Origin: Paludibacteraceae bacterium
GTDB lineage: Bacteria > Bacteroidota > Bacteroidia > Bacteroidales > Paludibacteraceae
Assembly (NCBI GenBank): GCA_017448985.1
Contig: JAFSKL010000038.1
Span: forward strand, 1-36,483
Length of the DNA stretch: 36,483 nt
Reading direction: 5' to 3'
The position numbers and the translations under genes were made by a program. A model generated the notes under the pieces. It had not been told where the DNA came from. It searched no databases and saw only the letters and a list, made by a program, of their open reading frames with translations. Positions 16,564 to 24,325 of the stretch are shown here, in pieces (positions within the stretch are counted from its first letter, which is position 1; the number at the start of each line of letters is the position of its first letter).

Positions 16564-18639
16564 CTAATATAGTTTGTACGTCGTTTTCACCACTTTGAAC
16601 TCCGTGCGTCGGTTGATCTGGTTGCATATCTCCTGCTTGTCCTGCGTCAGACTGAGGATAAACGTCTCGTCCAGCACCTGGTCGAGCGGAATCCACGGGT
16701 ACTGCTTGTTCAGGTTCTTGTCGCAGACCACGGGTTTGGTCTTGCCGTAGCCTACCGGCGTGAGACGCTCTTTCTCGATGCCGTGCTTGGTGAGAAAGTC
16801 GCAGCAGCTCTGTGCACGCTTTTGGCTCAGCTCCTGGTTAAAGGCATCGTTACCCACCAAGTCCGTGTGCGCACTGAGCTCGATGGTGATATTCGGGTTG
16901 TCCTGCAGCAGCTTGACCAGCTTTAATAACTCTTCCGCCGATGCTTTGGTCAGTTCCCAGCGGCCGAACTCATAAAAGATATTCTCCATCTTGACGGGCC
17001 GTGAGATGGGACTGAGCGCAAAATCTTTGGTGTAAGTCTTGCTGTCTTTGAGTCCTTTGGTGTCCCATTGGGTCTTGTCGTTCAGGTAGCCTCGCGCCGT
17101 AGCTAACATCACATACTTGACATCGCGCTGCAGCTTGATCTTGTAGGTGCCGTCGCGATGGGCATTCACTTTGCTGTTCGTACCGTCCGAACCTACGATA
17201 CGCAACTTGGCATCGGCTATCGGTTCGCCCTGCTCGTCGTTTACCACGCCTTCCACGAAAAACTCCATCTCCGGCAGCCAAAAGCGGTATATCTTGTCGA
17301 AGCCTTTCTTGTCGTTGCGGTTCGAGCTGAAGAATCCGTCCTGACTGTCACCGGCGAAAGTGATACCGAAGTCATCTCCTGCTCCGTTGAACGGCGTGCC
17401 CATGTTGAAGAGGATCCACACGGTCGAGTCACGGTTGGTCGTGTCCCGAACGGCTTTGAAGATATCCAAACCGCCATATCCCGGGTGACCGTTCGATGCG
17501 AAGTACAGCGTTCCGTCCGCGTGCACATACGGGTACATCTCGTCGGCTGTGGTGTTGATGCCGGGTCCCAAGGGTTGGGCATTGACCCATTCATTGCCGT
17601 CCAATTCCGCCATCCATATGTCCTTGCCGCCCATACCGCCTTCGGCGTCGCTTACGAAATAGAGCGTGTCGCCGGTCGTGTTCAGCGCCGGATGACCTAC
17701 GGTGATCGAACTGTCGGCAAAGAGCTTCACTTCCTGCGCCTCACCCCATTCACCGCTCGCTCGTTCGCTGCGGTAGATCTTGGCACCGAGGTCCTGTCCG
17801 TTGATGGGTTTCGAGTAGGTGAAGAGCATCGTCCTGCCGTCCCGCGAGAACGAGCATACACCCATCTCTGCCGTACCGGCTTGCTTGCCTCCACCTGTCG
17901 AGTCGTTGGCCTGACTCTCTTCCTGGTTGCCATAGAGGCCTTCCGCCAACTCAATCTCGCCCCATTCACCGGCGGCATTCTTGCGCGTGCTGTAGAGTTG
18001 GAACAACTGCTGGCCCGTCACGTTACTCGGGCGTTTGAGGTTCTTCTGGCCTTTCTGCTTCTCCTGCCGGTTGGAAGAGAACATCAGCGCGTCGGTCTGA
18101 TCACCGATGAACATCGGCGCAAAATTGCTGGTGCGTTTCTGATTGAACTCTTTGGCTTCCTGCATTTTGTACCGCGTTCCCTCTTTCTTCCATTCGTCTA
18201 TCTTGGTGCAGGCGTACTTTCCCGCCAAGGCCACATAGTCGTCCGGGTGCGCCTCTAAGTAGGAATCGTAACTCTTGATGGCATCTTTGTATTTGCCCTG
18301 GTACTGCAAGGCCTGACCGGAGTGCAGGAATACCGTCGAGTCCTGCAGCTGGTACTTGCATCGGAGCGCACTCTGGTAGCAGTTCACGGCCCGAGGGTTA
18401 TTGATCAAGCGGTAACACTCGCCCTGTTTGTACGCCACATAGCCCTTCAGCTGACGGTCTTTCTTCGTACTCAGACGGCCGTAACACGACTTGTACAGAT
18501 CCGCCGCCGTGTAGTACTCGCCGATGGCGAACTTCTTATCCGCCCGCTTCACCCGCTGCTGAACAGAACAGCCGCTCAGCGTCAAGACGCAAAGAATAAA
18601 GAATAATGAATAATTAATATTTTTTTTCAGTGATCGCAT
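16564..18639 (-). CDS. PorE-like lipoprotein: TPR, beta-propeller, carboxypeptidase-regulatory fold, OmpA domain
   Basis: 691 residues. Lipobox LSGC with C24 after a hydrophobic leader. Then TPR helices (about 30-150), a PD40/WD40-type propeller (about 165-430; MFSSNRQEKQKGQ, LYFVSDAEGGMGGKDIWMAE, LYFASNGHPGYGGLDIF), a CarboxypepD-regulatory-like domain (about 450-530; VEGVVNDEQGEPIADAKLRI) and a C-terminal OmpA peptidoglycan-binding domain (about 545-650; IELSAHTDLVGNDAFNQELS-KRAQ). This domain order matches PorE of the type IX secretion system, an outer-membrane lipoprotein that links the machine to peptidoglycan. Similar OmpA proteins outside T9SS also exist, so the assignment is probable. 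Part of its leader (NYSLFF) is written by an ATTCATT word at 18602-18625. Confidence 0.8.
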   Translation of the reverse strand: MRSLKKNINYSLFFILCVLTLSGCSVQQRVKRADKKFAIGEYYTAADLYKSCYGRLSTKKDRQLKGYVAYKQGECYRLINNPRAVNCYQSALRCKYQLQDSTVFLHSGQALQYQGKYKDAIKSYDSYLEAHPDDYVALAGKYACTKIDEWKKEGTRYKMQEAKEFNQKRTSNFAPMFIGDQTDALMFSSNRQEKQKGQKNLKRPSNVTGQQLFQLYSTRKNAAGEWGEIELAEGLYGNQEESQANDSTGGGKQAGTAEMGVCSFSRDGRTMLFTYSKPINGQDLGAKIYRSERASGEWGEAQEVKLFADSSITVGHPALNTTGDTLYFVSDAEGGMGGKDIWMAELDGNEWVNAQPLGPGINTTADEMYPYVHADGTLYFASNGHPGYGGLDIFKAVRDTTNRDSTVWILFNMGTPFNGAGDDFGITFAGDSQDGFFSSNRNDKKGFDKIYRFWLPEMEFFVEGVVNDEQGEPIADAKLRIVGSDGTNSKVNAHRDGTYKIKLQRDVKYVMLATARGYLNDKTQWDTKGLKDSKTYTKDFALSPISRPVKMENIFYEFGRWELTKASAEELLKLVKLLQDNPNITIELSAHTDLVGNDAFNQELSQKRAQSCCDFLTKHGIEKERLTPVGYGKTKPVVCDKNLNKQYPWIPLDQVLDETFILSLTQDKQEICNQINRRTEFKVVKTTYKLY

Positions 18640-18687
18640 GTTTGTTCGGAGATATTCTCTAATCTCTATTCTTTAATCTTTCAACTC
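18602..18687. repeat. Word repeats at the DUF1015/PorE-like junction
   Basis: 18602-18625 (AATAATGAATAATTAATATT) lies inside the PorE-like signal peptide codons; 18652-18687 has TTCTCTAATCTCTATTCTTT and CTTTCAAC words and covers the DUF1015 stop region. Confidence 0.7.
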
Positions 18688-19983
18688 GTGTACCACGAGC
18701 CCGCTCCGTAACTTCGGCTCGAACCAGGTGGTCTTGGGAGGCATGATGTTTCCGCTGTCGGCTATGTCGATGATCTGTTGCATGGTCACGGGGTAGAGTG
18801 CCAATGCCATCTTCATCTCGCCGCTGTCTACGCGCCGTTTCAATTCTCCGAGTCCGCGGATACCACCTACGAAGTCTATCCGTTTGTCGGTGCGCAGGTC
18901 CTTGATGCCCAATATCTTGTCGAGGATGAGCCTGCTAGATATCGTCACATCCAGTACGCCTATCGGGTCATGGTCGTCGTACCGTCCCTCTTTGGCCGTC
19001 AGCGAGTACCACTTCCCGCCCAAGTACAGGCTGAAGTTATGCAGCGCTTTGGGCTTAACCGCGGAAAAATCTCCCTCTCTTGAGGAGAGGGTCGGGGAGA
19101 GGTTCTCTACCTCGAAGTCCTCTTCGAGAGCCTTCAGGAACTCTTCCTCGCTCAGTCCGTTCAAGTCTTTCACCACGCGGTTGTAGTCGATGATGTTGAG
19201 TTGGTTATCCGGGAAGCACACGGCCAAGAAGAACTCGTACTCGGGATCCTCAATTTTTAATTTTTCATTTTTAATTTTTAATTCTCTGCCGACACCTGCC
19301 GCGGCGGCAGAGCGGTGGTGTCCGTCCGCGATGTACATGGCCGGTATCTCAGCAAAGATAGCCGTTATCTTCTCTATCGTCGCTTGGTCGTTGATTACCC
19401 AGAATGTATGCCGGAAGCCTTCCGGTGCTGCCACAAAATCGTACTCCGGAGTCTGCTTCGTCACTTCCGCTACGATAGCGTCCAGGTCGTCCCTATGCGG
19501 GTAGGCAAAGAACACCGGCTCCATGTTGGCGTTCAGCACGCGCACATGCTTCATCCGGTCTTCCTCTTTGTCCTTGCGCGTCAGTTCGTGCTTCTTAATG
19601 CGGCCTTCCAGGTAGTCATCTACCCAAGCTCCGACCACCAAGCCGTACTGGGTTTTATCCGTCTGACTACTGATGGCTGATGGCTGATTGCTCAAAATGG
19701 TCTGCGCATACACATAGTATTTCTCCTCTTGGTCCTGCACCAGCCAGCCTTGTGCCTTGAATTTCTCGAACTGCTCTTTGGCCGCGGCATACACACGCGG
19801 GTCGTGCTCATCGGTACCCGGCGCAAAGTTGATCTCCGGCTTGATGATATGGTACAGCGATTTCTCGTTGCCCGCCGCTTCGGCGCGTGCCTCTTCCGAG
19901 TTCAGCACATCGTAAGGCCTGCTGCTCACCTGTTCGACCAACTCCCTCGGTGGCCGTATTCCCCGAAATGGTTTGATTTTCAT
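18673..19983 (-). CDS. DUF1015 family protein with three repeat-derived inserts
   Basis: 436 residues. MKIKPFRGIRPPRELVEQVSSRPYDV, YIADGHHRSAAA and LNIIDYNRVVKDLNGL are hallmarks of DUF1015, a cytoplasmic family of unproven function. Three stretches look foreign to the fold and coincide with word repeats: SNQPSAISSQTDKT, LKIKNEKLKIED and NLSPTLSSREGDFS. Frame is kept across all three. It lies 117+ bases after the bactofilin gene and before the PorE-like gene. The family call is strong; the biochemical role is not known to me. Confidence 0.9.
   Translation of the reverse strand: MKIKPFRGIRPPRELVEQVSSRPYDVLNSEEARAEAAGNEKSLYHIIKPEINFAPGTDEHDPRVYAAAKEQFEKFKAQGWLVQDQEEKYYVYAQTILSNQPSAISSQTDKTQYGLVVGAWVDDYLEGRIKKHELTRKDKEEDRMKHVRVLNANMEPVFFAYPHRDDLDAIVAEVTKQTPEYDFVAAPEGFRHTFWVINDQATIEKITAIFAEIPAMYIADGHHRSAAAAGVGRELKIKNEKLKIEDPEYEFFLAVCFPDNQLNIIDYNRVVKDLNGLSEEEFLKALEEDFEVENLSPTLSSREGDFSAVKPKALHNFSLYLGGKWYSLTAKEGRYDDHDPIGVLDVTISSRLILDKILGIKDLRTDKRIDFVGGIRGLGELKRRVDSGEMKMALALYPVTMQQIIDIADSGNIMPPKTTWFEPKLRSGLVVHELKD
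19072..19110. repeat. In-frame CTCCCTCTC/GAGAGGG repeat in the DUF1015 gene
   Basis: CCCTCTCTTGAGGAGAGGG is an inverted repeat followed by TCGGGGAGAGG. It encodes SPTLSSREG and looks like an inserted intergenic-type element. Confidence 0.7.
19250..19283. repeat. In-frame AATTTTTAATTTTTC word array in the DUF1015 gene
   Basis: Very A/T-rich stretch of AATTTTT/CATTTTT words within a GC-moderate gene; encodes LKIKNEKLKI. Confidence 0.85.
19668..19696. repeat. In-frame CTGATGG word array in the DUF1015 gene
   Basis: CTGATGGCTGATGGCTGATT words encoding NQPSAISSQ on the minus strand. Confidence 0.8.
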
Positions 19984-19985
19984 AG

Positions 19986-20103
19986 AATAAAGATTAATGA
20001 TTAATGATTAATGATTATCTCGTGAAACGATTTTGTAGATGCAACGAAATATTCTTAGCCACAAGGGCACGACAGATATTCATTATTCATTATTAATTAT
20101 TCA
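19986..20103. repeat. Composite word module, copy B
   Basis: TTAATGA words, TTATCTCG, a core of about 55 bases, then the same ATATTCATTATTCATTATTA and ATTATTCA arm as copy A (16489-16563). Fills the gap between the bactofilin stop and the DUF1015 start. Confidence 0.85.
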
Positions 20104-20466
20104 TTTAGCAGCCACTGCTGCTTTCTCGCTTCCCATACTGCACGTTCCGTTGAACTGAGCACCGGGTTCGACGATCAGGGTCTTGGTCATCACGTCGCCG
20201 TGAATCTTGCCGTTCGCGCGGAGTGACAACTGCTGATGGCAGGTTATCTTGCCGTCCATCAGACCCAAGATCTCTGCGTTCGCGCAGATGACCGTCCCTT
20301 TGACGCGACCTGCCTCGCCGATCACCACCTTACCGGTACAATTCAACTCTCCCTCAATCAGACCGTCGATACGGAAATCGCTGTCTGCCGTGATGTTACC
20401 TACAATCTTACTGCCTGCGGTCAATGCATTGAACATCAATCCGCCTTGTTGTTTTTCGTTTGCCAT
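20101..20466 (-). CDS. Bactofilin (polymer-forming cytoskeletal protein)
   Basis: 121 residues from ATG 20466 (MANEKQQGG). The core is a run of short beta-strand repeats with regularly spaced hydrophobics and glycines (GNITADSDFRIDGLIEGELN, GKVVIGEAGRVKGTVICANA, GKIHGDVMTKTLIVEPGAQF), i.e. the bactofilin beta-helix. Bactofilins self-assemble without nucleotides and localise envelope enzymes and shape factors. It is the first gene after a clear promoter and thus heads the left-hand gene run. The frame extends upstream past the promoter, so the longer start is rejected. Confidence 0.92.
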   Translation of the reverse strand: MANEKQQGGLMFNALTAGSKIVGNITADSDFRIDGLIEGELNCTGKVVIGEAGRVKGTVICANAEILGLMDGKITCHQQLSLRANGKIHGDVMTKTLIVEPGAQFNGTCSMGSEKAAVAAK

Positions 20467-20536
20467 AGTCTTTATATTTTTTATTAGTATACAATGTTTT
20501 ACGCGTTGCGCACACACGCACACACTAAAAAGCGTG

Positions 20537-20567
20537 CAAAGATACAACAAATATTTGGAATATGCAA
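20537..20567 (-). promoter_or_regulatory. Bacteroidota promoter upstream of bactofilin
   Basis: -7 element TATCTTTG at 20544-20537 followed by CA, and a -33 TTG at 20567-20565 in the context CTTGCATAT, with exactly 20 bases between. The start would fall near 20530, giving a leader of about 65 bases. Same layout as the promoters at 27317, 30362, 34450 and 35292. Confidence 0.85.
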
Positions 20568-20702
20568 GCGTTCGGGCATTTTTTTGCCAAATAAAATGAA
20601 ATTTTATCTATTTATCCCGCACAATGCGACCGTACCTTCGGCGGATTCCTTGTTTGCTGCCGCAAATAAGGGCGTGCCGAATGTACGACAAATATTTTTT
20701 TT

Positions 20703-20730
20703 ACAAAAAAACGCTCCGAAGAGCGTTTTT
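20703..20730 (-). terminator. Rho-independent terminator after the DUF4491 operon
   Basis: AAAAACGCTC (20707-20716), loop CGAA, GAGCGTTTTT (20721-20730): a 10-bp stem with A/T ends, followed on the minus strand by a run of T. It can work in both directions and closes the TonB receptor operon ahead of the bactofilin promoter. Confidence 0.9.
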
Positions 20731-20778
20731 GAGATCCATCCGGGGCGAACTTAGTTTTTCTTTGCAGATTATTTGCTG

Positions 20779-21072
20779 TTAATACTCGTTTTTGCGTTTG
20801 GGGTTCATCGGAAACCAGCCTTTGCGGACACGCTCGCGCTGTTTGAAGACCTCGCCGATACCCCATAAGGAACTAAACGCAAAGATCCCCAAGAAGATGG
20901 AGATATATGTATTTTCCACAAACAACGAGCCGCCTGCCGCCAATAGACCAACAATGAGAAATGCCCACCAGGACTTGACACCGAAATAATATTCCGCCTT
21001 AATGACCAGCGGGTGAAAAAGTCCGATACACAGGAACGCCCCTGCGCCCAAAAGAATGCCTTCGAAGTTCAT
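20779..21072 (-). CDS. DUF4491 family small membrane protein
   Basis: 97 residues with three hydrophobic segments (about 5-22, 35-52 and 55-72) and a basic tail. GLFHPLVIKAEYYFG-KSWW, SSLWGIGEVFKQRERVRKGW and FPMNPKRK match the Bacteroidota DUF4491 family. Inner-membrane; function unknown. Its ATG overlaps the lipoprotein stop by four bases (ATGA), and a terminator follows about 50 bases on, so it is the last gene of the TonB receptor operon. Confidence 0.88.
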   Translation of the reverse strand: MNFEGILLGAGAFLCIGLFHPLVIKAEYYFGVKSWWAFLIVGLLAAGGSLFVENTYISIFLGIFAFSSLWGIGEVFKQRERVRKGWFPMNPKRKNEY

Positions 21073-21515
21073 TGTTTCAATGCTCCTCTGTAGATGCTGG
21101 GTGTATCGCCGTAGTTATTGGAGATAAACATCGAATCAGCCGTTATGCTACCCTCCAATTCTGTTACAATGTATTTCTCGTACGGTTTATTGCCTGCGTA
21201 GGGCACAATACTGTCACCATAGAAAGTGATAAGTGAACCGTTTTTCACATATGAGACATCGCTGATGACCATGTCTATCGTCACCGGCATTAGCGCCGCA
21301 AACTTGACATCAAACATGTAGATATCGAGTTTTTCTTGGTCCACGAGCACTACCTTGGTACGTAGGTTCTCTTTGGTAAAACCGGATGAGGGGATAAGCA
21401 AGGTACCGAGTGCCTCATATGCATCGGTATCGTCCGTTATTTCCGGTTCGGGACTGTTAATACTGCAGGAAGCGAACAAACCTGCCAAAACAATAAAAGT
21501 GAAAATCTTTTTCAT
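21069..21515 (-). CDS. Calycin-like lipoprotein
   Basis: 148 residues. MKKIFTFIVLAGLFASC gives a lipobox with C17, followed by an acidic stretch (PEPEITDDTD) that could serve as a surface-export tag. The rest alternates hydrophobic and polar residues as in a beta-barrel (KLDIYMFDVKFAALMPVTID, MVISDVSYVKNGSLITFYGD), resembling the calycin-like/lipocalin-type domain of Bacteroidota lipoproteins. It sits 14 bases after the TonB receptor stop and overlaps DUF4491, so it probably serves the same uptake system, perhaps as a ligand-binding surface partner. Confidence 0.65.
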   Translation of the reverse strand: MKKIFTFIVLAGLFASCSINSPEPEITDDTDAYEALGTLLIPSSGFTKENLRTKVVLVDQEKLDIYMFDVKFAALMPVTIDMVISDVSYVKNGSLITFYGDSIVPYAGNKPYEKYIVTELEGSITADSMFISNNYGDTPSIYRGALKQ

Positions 21516-21529
21516 ATCCTATATAATTA

Positions 21530-23776
21530 TTAAATATCCAATACTATTGTTGCGCCTAATTCTCTTGGCTTACCATGTTGCAGAAAATCGTTACCCATCG
21601 ATCGGAAATAGAATACATCGTACTTCGTGTCCGTCAGGTTTCTGCCCCATAGTTGCAGTTTAACGTACTGCCATTCCACAGTCAGCGTAGCACCTAACAG
21701 GCCATAAAACGGCTGCCAACAATCGTTTTGCTCATTCCAATAGATACTCCCTAGTCCATCCCCTTTGAGGGTGATTCCTATACGTTCCAGCCATTTATGC
21801 CCGACTCGGTAATCCACTTCACACAGGAGATGGGCGGTATGTTGCGGCGCATAAGGAATGACGTTCCCCGAATAATCGCCCATACCGTCGTTGAAGGTGA
21901 TAAAGCGTGCGTCGGTAAAGCCATACGAGGCATTGAGGACACCTTGCCATGCACCTTTGTTCCAACGATACCGGAGTGCTGCCTCAGCGCCCCACATTCG
22001 CGAACGGGCAGCATTGGCCATCATGCGACCTGTGGTCTTTCCGTTCGGGAAAATGGTCACTTGCTGGTCAAAACACTGAATATGAAAGGCATCGACATCT
22101 ATTTTCAGTCCTTCTACAGGTGTAAAATGCCCGCCTATCTCGAAGGTCCAATCGGTTTCGGGTCGATAGCGCGTGATAGCTACATCCATGAAACGAGGAT
22201 CGGCCATATCAAGGTGTAACCCCATATCTGCCGCCAGATCAGTCATGACTTGATTTTGGGTAATGGTACTGAAGATCTGCGGATTGTATCCTCCTGCTTT
22301 ATAGCCTTTTGCGACATAACCATAGACCGTTCCCCACGTCCCCTCATAGGATAGAGCAAGTTTAGGTAGTACTTGAATGAAATGGTCTGCTTGTTTGCCT
22401 TTGATCTCGGTATGCACATCTGCAAAGTCATCCATGATCATCGTAAAGCGGTAGTTGACATCGGCAGTACTCAGATAGTTCATGCGCGCATGTTCATAAT
22501 CAATACGCACGCCTGCGTTGAGGTGCCAGTTGCCGAACTGAAAATGGCTCTGATGGTACACCGCTGCTCCGGCGTTGAAGAGTTCAAAAGAGCTGGGGAT
22601 AGGTAGCGTAGTGTTGGATATCTCGATGGAATCGTCCGGAAAAACCGTCTGGATCCCCCGATTGGCATTGCCCAAGATCAACTCATCTATACCTTCACGC
22701 ATAAACTCTACCGGGGCATGCATGGTGTTGGCTTTCGCAAAACTGCTTAGTCCCACCGTCCATTCGTACCACGAGCAAGGCTTGGGAGCACTCAGGAGAG
22801 CATCCAAGGTAACATTATGTTGTCGTTGGGTTTGTTGCAGCGTGAAGATATCTGCAGGAGTATAATCATTATCCATTCGCATATCGTCATGCATAAACTG
22901 GTAACTTGCAGCCAATTGCAGCTGATAGCCGGCATGGTGATACTCCGCACGGATGGAAGGCAAAAACGCCAAGCGTTCATAACTACCCTGCGCATTGTAC
23001 GCAATCTGCCCCGTTGATACATTCGCATAGGGGAATGCACCTTGTCGTACCCAATCGGCAAAGATATTTCCCGTCACCCGCCATTCATCTGAAGGCCTGC
23101 CATCCAACACAATTCGTCCACCTGCCTGCTGGCCGAAATCAATTTTGTTATTGTCAAACATGTTGGTATAGAATCCGTCTGTTCGGGCATAACGACCGGA
23201 AATACCGACACCAAACTTATCGTTCACCGGTTCATAGTACGAAGCCTGTGCCCGTATGGTATTAGCTGTACCGTAAGTTGCTTGGGCGCGTATAGTGCGT
23301 GTACTTAGATCCAAAGGTTGAATAGTGCGTATCTCCATGACTCCTGCCGGTGAGTTTCGTCCATAAAGGCTGCCCTGCGGACCACGGAGCATCTCTATGC
23401 GCTTCACATCTTGCAGCACATGGTCATACATATTCTTGTCCAGTAGCGGGATACCATCCACTACCATTCCCATTACCGGTTCGTTGATTCGGCTTCCCAT
23501 GCCTCGGATATAAATACTGCTGGTCATCGCTGAGCCATAATCAGGCATATAGAGGTTCGGCACGAGGTTGCTTACTTCTTTGGGTGTATTCACTTGTGCC
23601 TGCTCAATAAGTCTTCCGTCCAGCACGCTCACTTGTAACTGCTGTTTGGAAACAGGTATCGCTACCCGCGACACCGACACTTCTATATCCGACAACAGAA
23701 CAGTGTCAGATATCGCTTCTGTTCCATAGAGAGCTGTGCAGATAAGGGATAATATAAGCAGTACTTTTACTCGCAT
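21530..23776 (-). CDS. TonB-dependent outer-membrane receptor (siderophore type, no CarboxypepD domain)
   Basis: 748 residues from ATG 23776. MRVKVLLILSLICTALYGTE is the signal peptide. Plug domain about 30-155: SNLVPNLYMPDYGSAMTSSI, YIRGMGSRINEPVMGMVVDG, IEMLRGPQGSLYGRNSPAGV. The remainder is a 22-strand-type barrel ending in aromatic strands (LWGRNLTDTKYDVFYFRSMG, GATIVLDI). RGPQGSLYGRNSPAGV is typical of ferric-siderophore receptors such as FyuA-like proteins; substrate not determinable. No CarboxypepD-regulatory domain, unlike the receptor at 25006. The start overlaps the 3' end of the disrupted membrane-protein gene by 10 bases. Confidence 0.9.
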   Translation of the reverse strand: MRVKVLLILSLICTALYGTEAISDTVLLSDIEVSVSRVAIPVSKQQLQVSVLDGRLIEQAQVNTPKEVSNLVPNLYMPDYGSAMTSSIYIRGMGSRINEPVMGMVVDGIPLLDKNMYDHVLQDVKRIEMLRGPQGSLYGRNSPAGVMEIRTIQPLDLSTRTIRAQATYGTANTIRAQASYYEPVNDKFGVGISGRYARTDGFYTNMFDNNKIDFGQQAGGRIVLDGRPSDEWRVTGNIFADWVRQGAFPYANVSTGQIAYNAQGSYERLAFLPSIRAEYHHAGYQLQLAASYQFMHDDMRMDNDYTPADIFTLQQTQRQHNVTLDALLSAPKPCSWYEWTVGLSSFAKANTMHAPVEFMREGIDELILGNANRGIQTVFPDDSIEISNTTLPIPSSFELFNAGAAVYHQSHFQFGNWHLNAGVRIDYEHARMNYLSTADVNYRFTMIMDDFADVHTEIKGKQADHFIQVLPKLALSYEGTWGTVYGYVAKGYKAGGYNPQIFSTITQNQVMTDLAADMGLHLDMADPRFMDVAITRYRPETDWTFEIGGHFTPVEGLKIDVDAFHIQCFDQQVTIFPNGKTTGRMMANAARSRMWGAEAALRYRWNKGAWQGVLNASYGFTDARFITFNDGMGDYSGNVIPYAPQHTAHLLCEVDYRVGHKWLERIGITLKGDGLGSIYWNEQNDCWQPFYGLLGATLTVEWQYVKLQLWGRNLTDTKYDVFYFRSMGNDFLQHGKPRELGATIVLDI

Positions 23777-24189
23777 CGTGTCATGTACTTTTTCAGAAAC
23801 AAACAACCTGCTACCACGAGCGCCGGACCAAGACCGGAATAGAAAGATGCGGTAAATTCTGCGGGGATGCAAGGAATAAATTTAAGGGCTATACCAAGGC
23901 CGGACATACACACAATCAACACCCATCCTCAAAGAGGAAAAGTATGCCCGATGGTGGTTTTGTCCGGTAACGCCGCTATAAGGTTACAATACCTGTTCAC
24001 AATGCGCCGGAACATCCATATAAAGCTAATCAGGACACCCGCCGTTATTAAACAAAGCCACCATAACTCATCTGCCGGCATGGCAGTATAGGCGCGAATG
24101 CCTTTCAGCGCAATCATCAAACCTGGAACACCCCAAATAGCAGCAGCTATGAGGTATAGAATACGTTTGTTAATAAGATTTTTAGCCAT
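23767..24189 (-). pseudogene. Small four-helix membrane protein gene with in-frame TGA
   Basis: From ATG 24189 (MAKNLINKRILYLIAAAIWG) the frame runs 86 codons to TGA at 23931-23929, then stays open in the same frame for another 53 codons to TAA at 23769-23767. The downstream part is clearly protein-like (GWVLIVCMSGLGIALKFIPC, FTASFYSGLGPALVVAGCLF), giving two more membrane helices, and its end overlaps the TonB receptor start as an intact operon gene would. A single C-to-T change (CGA Arg to TGA) explains it. It is a recent nonsense allele, a read error or a read-through gene. RBS AAAGG precedes the ATG. Function unknown; likely part of the uptake operon. Confidence 0.8.
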
Positions 24190-24218
24190 AATACCTTTGC
24201 TCGCATAATTTTTTATTT

Positions 24219-24258
24219 TAATGGGGTCCCCGAGGATTTCTAATCCTTGGGGAGAGCG
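24219..24258 (+). repeat. GGGG/CCCC hairpin repeat, copy A
   Basis: TAATGGGGTCCCCG, then AGGATT-TCT-AATCCT, then TGGGGAGAGCG. CCCC pairs with the second GGGG and AGGATT with AATCCT. A second copy, on the opposite strand at 30504-30543, has CAAATT/AATTTG in the inner stem: the paired bases differ but pairing is kept. Confidence 0.8.
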
Positions 24259-24325
24259 TAGCGTAAGGCGGAGTGTTCTACAAGTGCAGAGCACGCAGTC
24301 ACATGAGCCTTAACGCAAGCGGCGA

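Noticed and set aside
17158..18258. Long plus-strand open frame opposite the PorE-like gene
   Set aside because: It is the mirror of a well-supported minus-strand gene with clear domains; its own translation has no recognisable family or leader.
1..20103. Word repeats considered as CRISPR arrays
   Set aside because: Units are 7-10 bases with no spacers of constant length and no cas genes; they differ in sequence from place to place.
20467..20550. Upstream extension of bactofilin (28 extra residues)
   Set aside because: The extension crosses the -7 element at 20537-20544, so it would lie largely before the transcript start.
23929..23931. In-frame TGA as recoded tryptophan or selenocysteine codon
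   Set aside because: TGA terminates hemW, ettA and other genes here, and no Sec-type hairpin follows; nonsense mutation or sequencing error is simpler.
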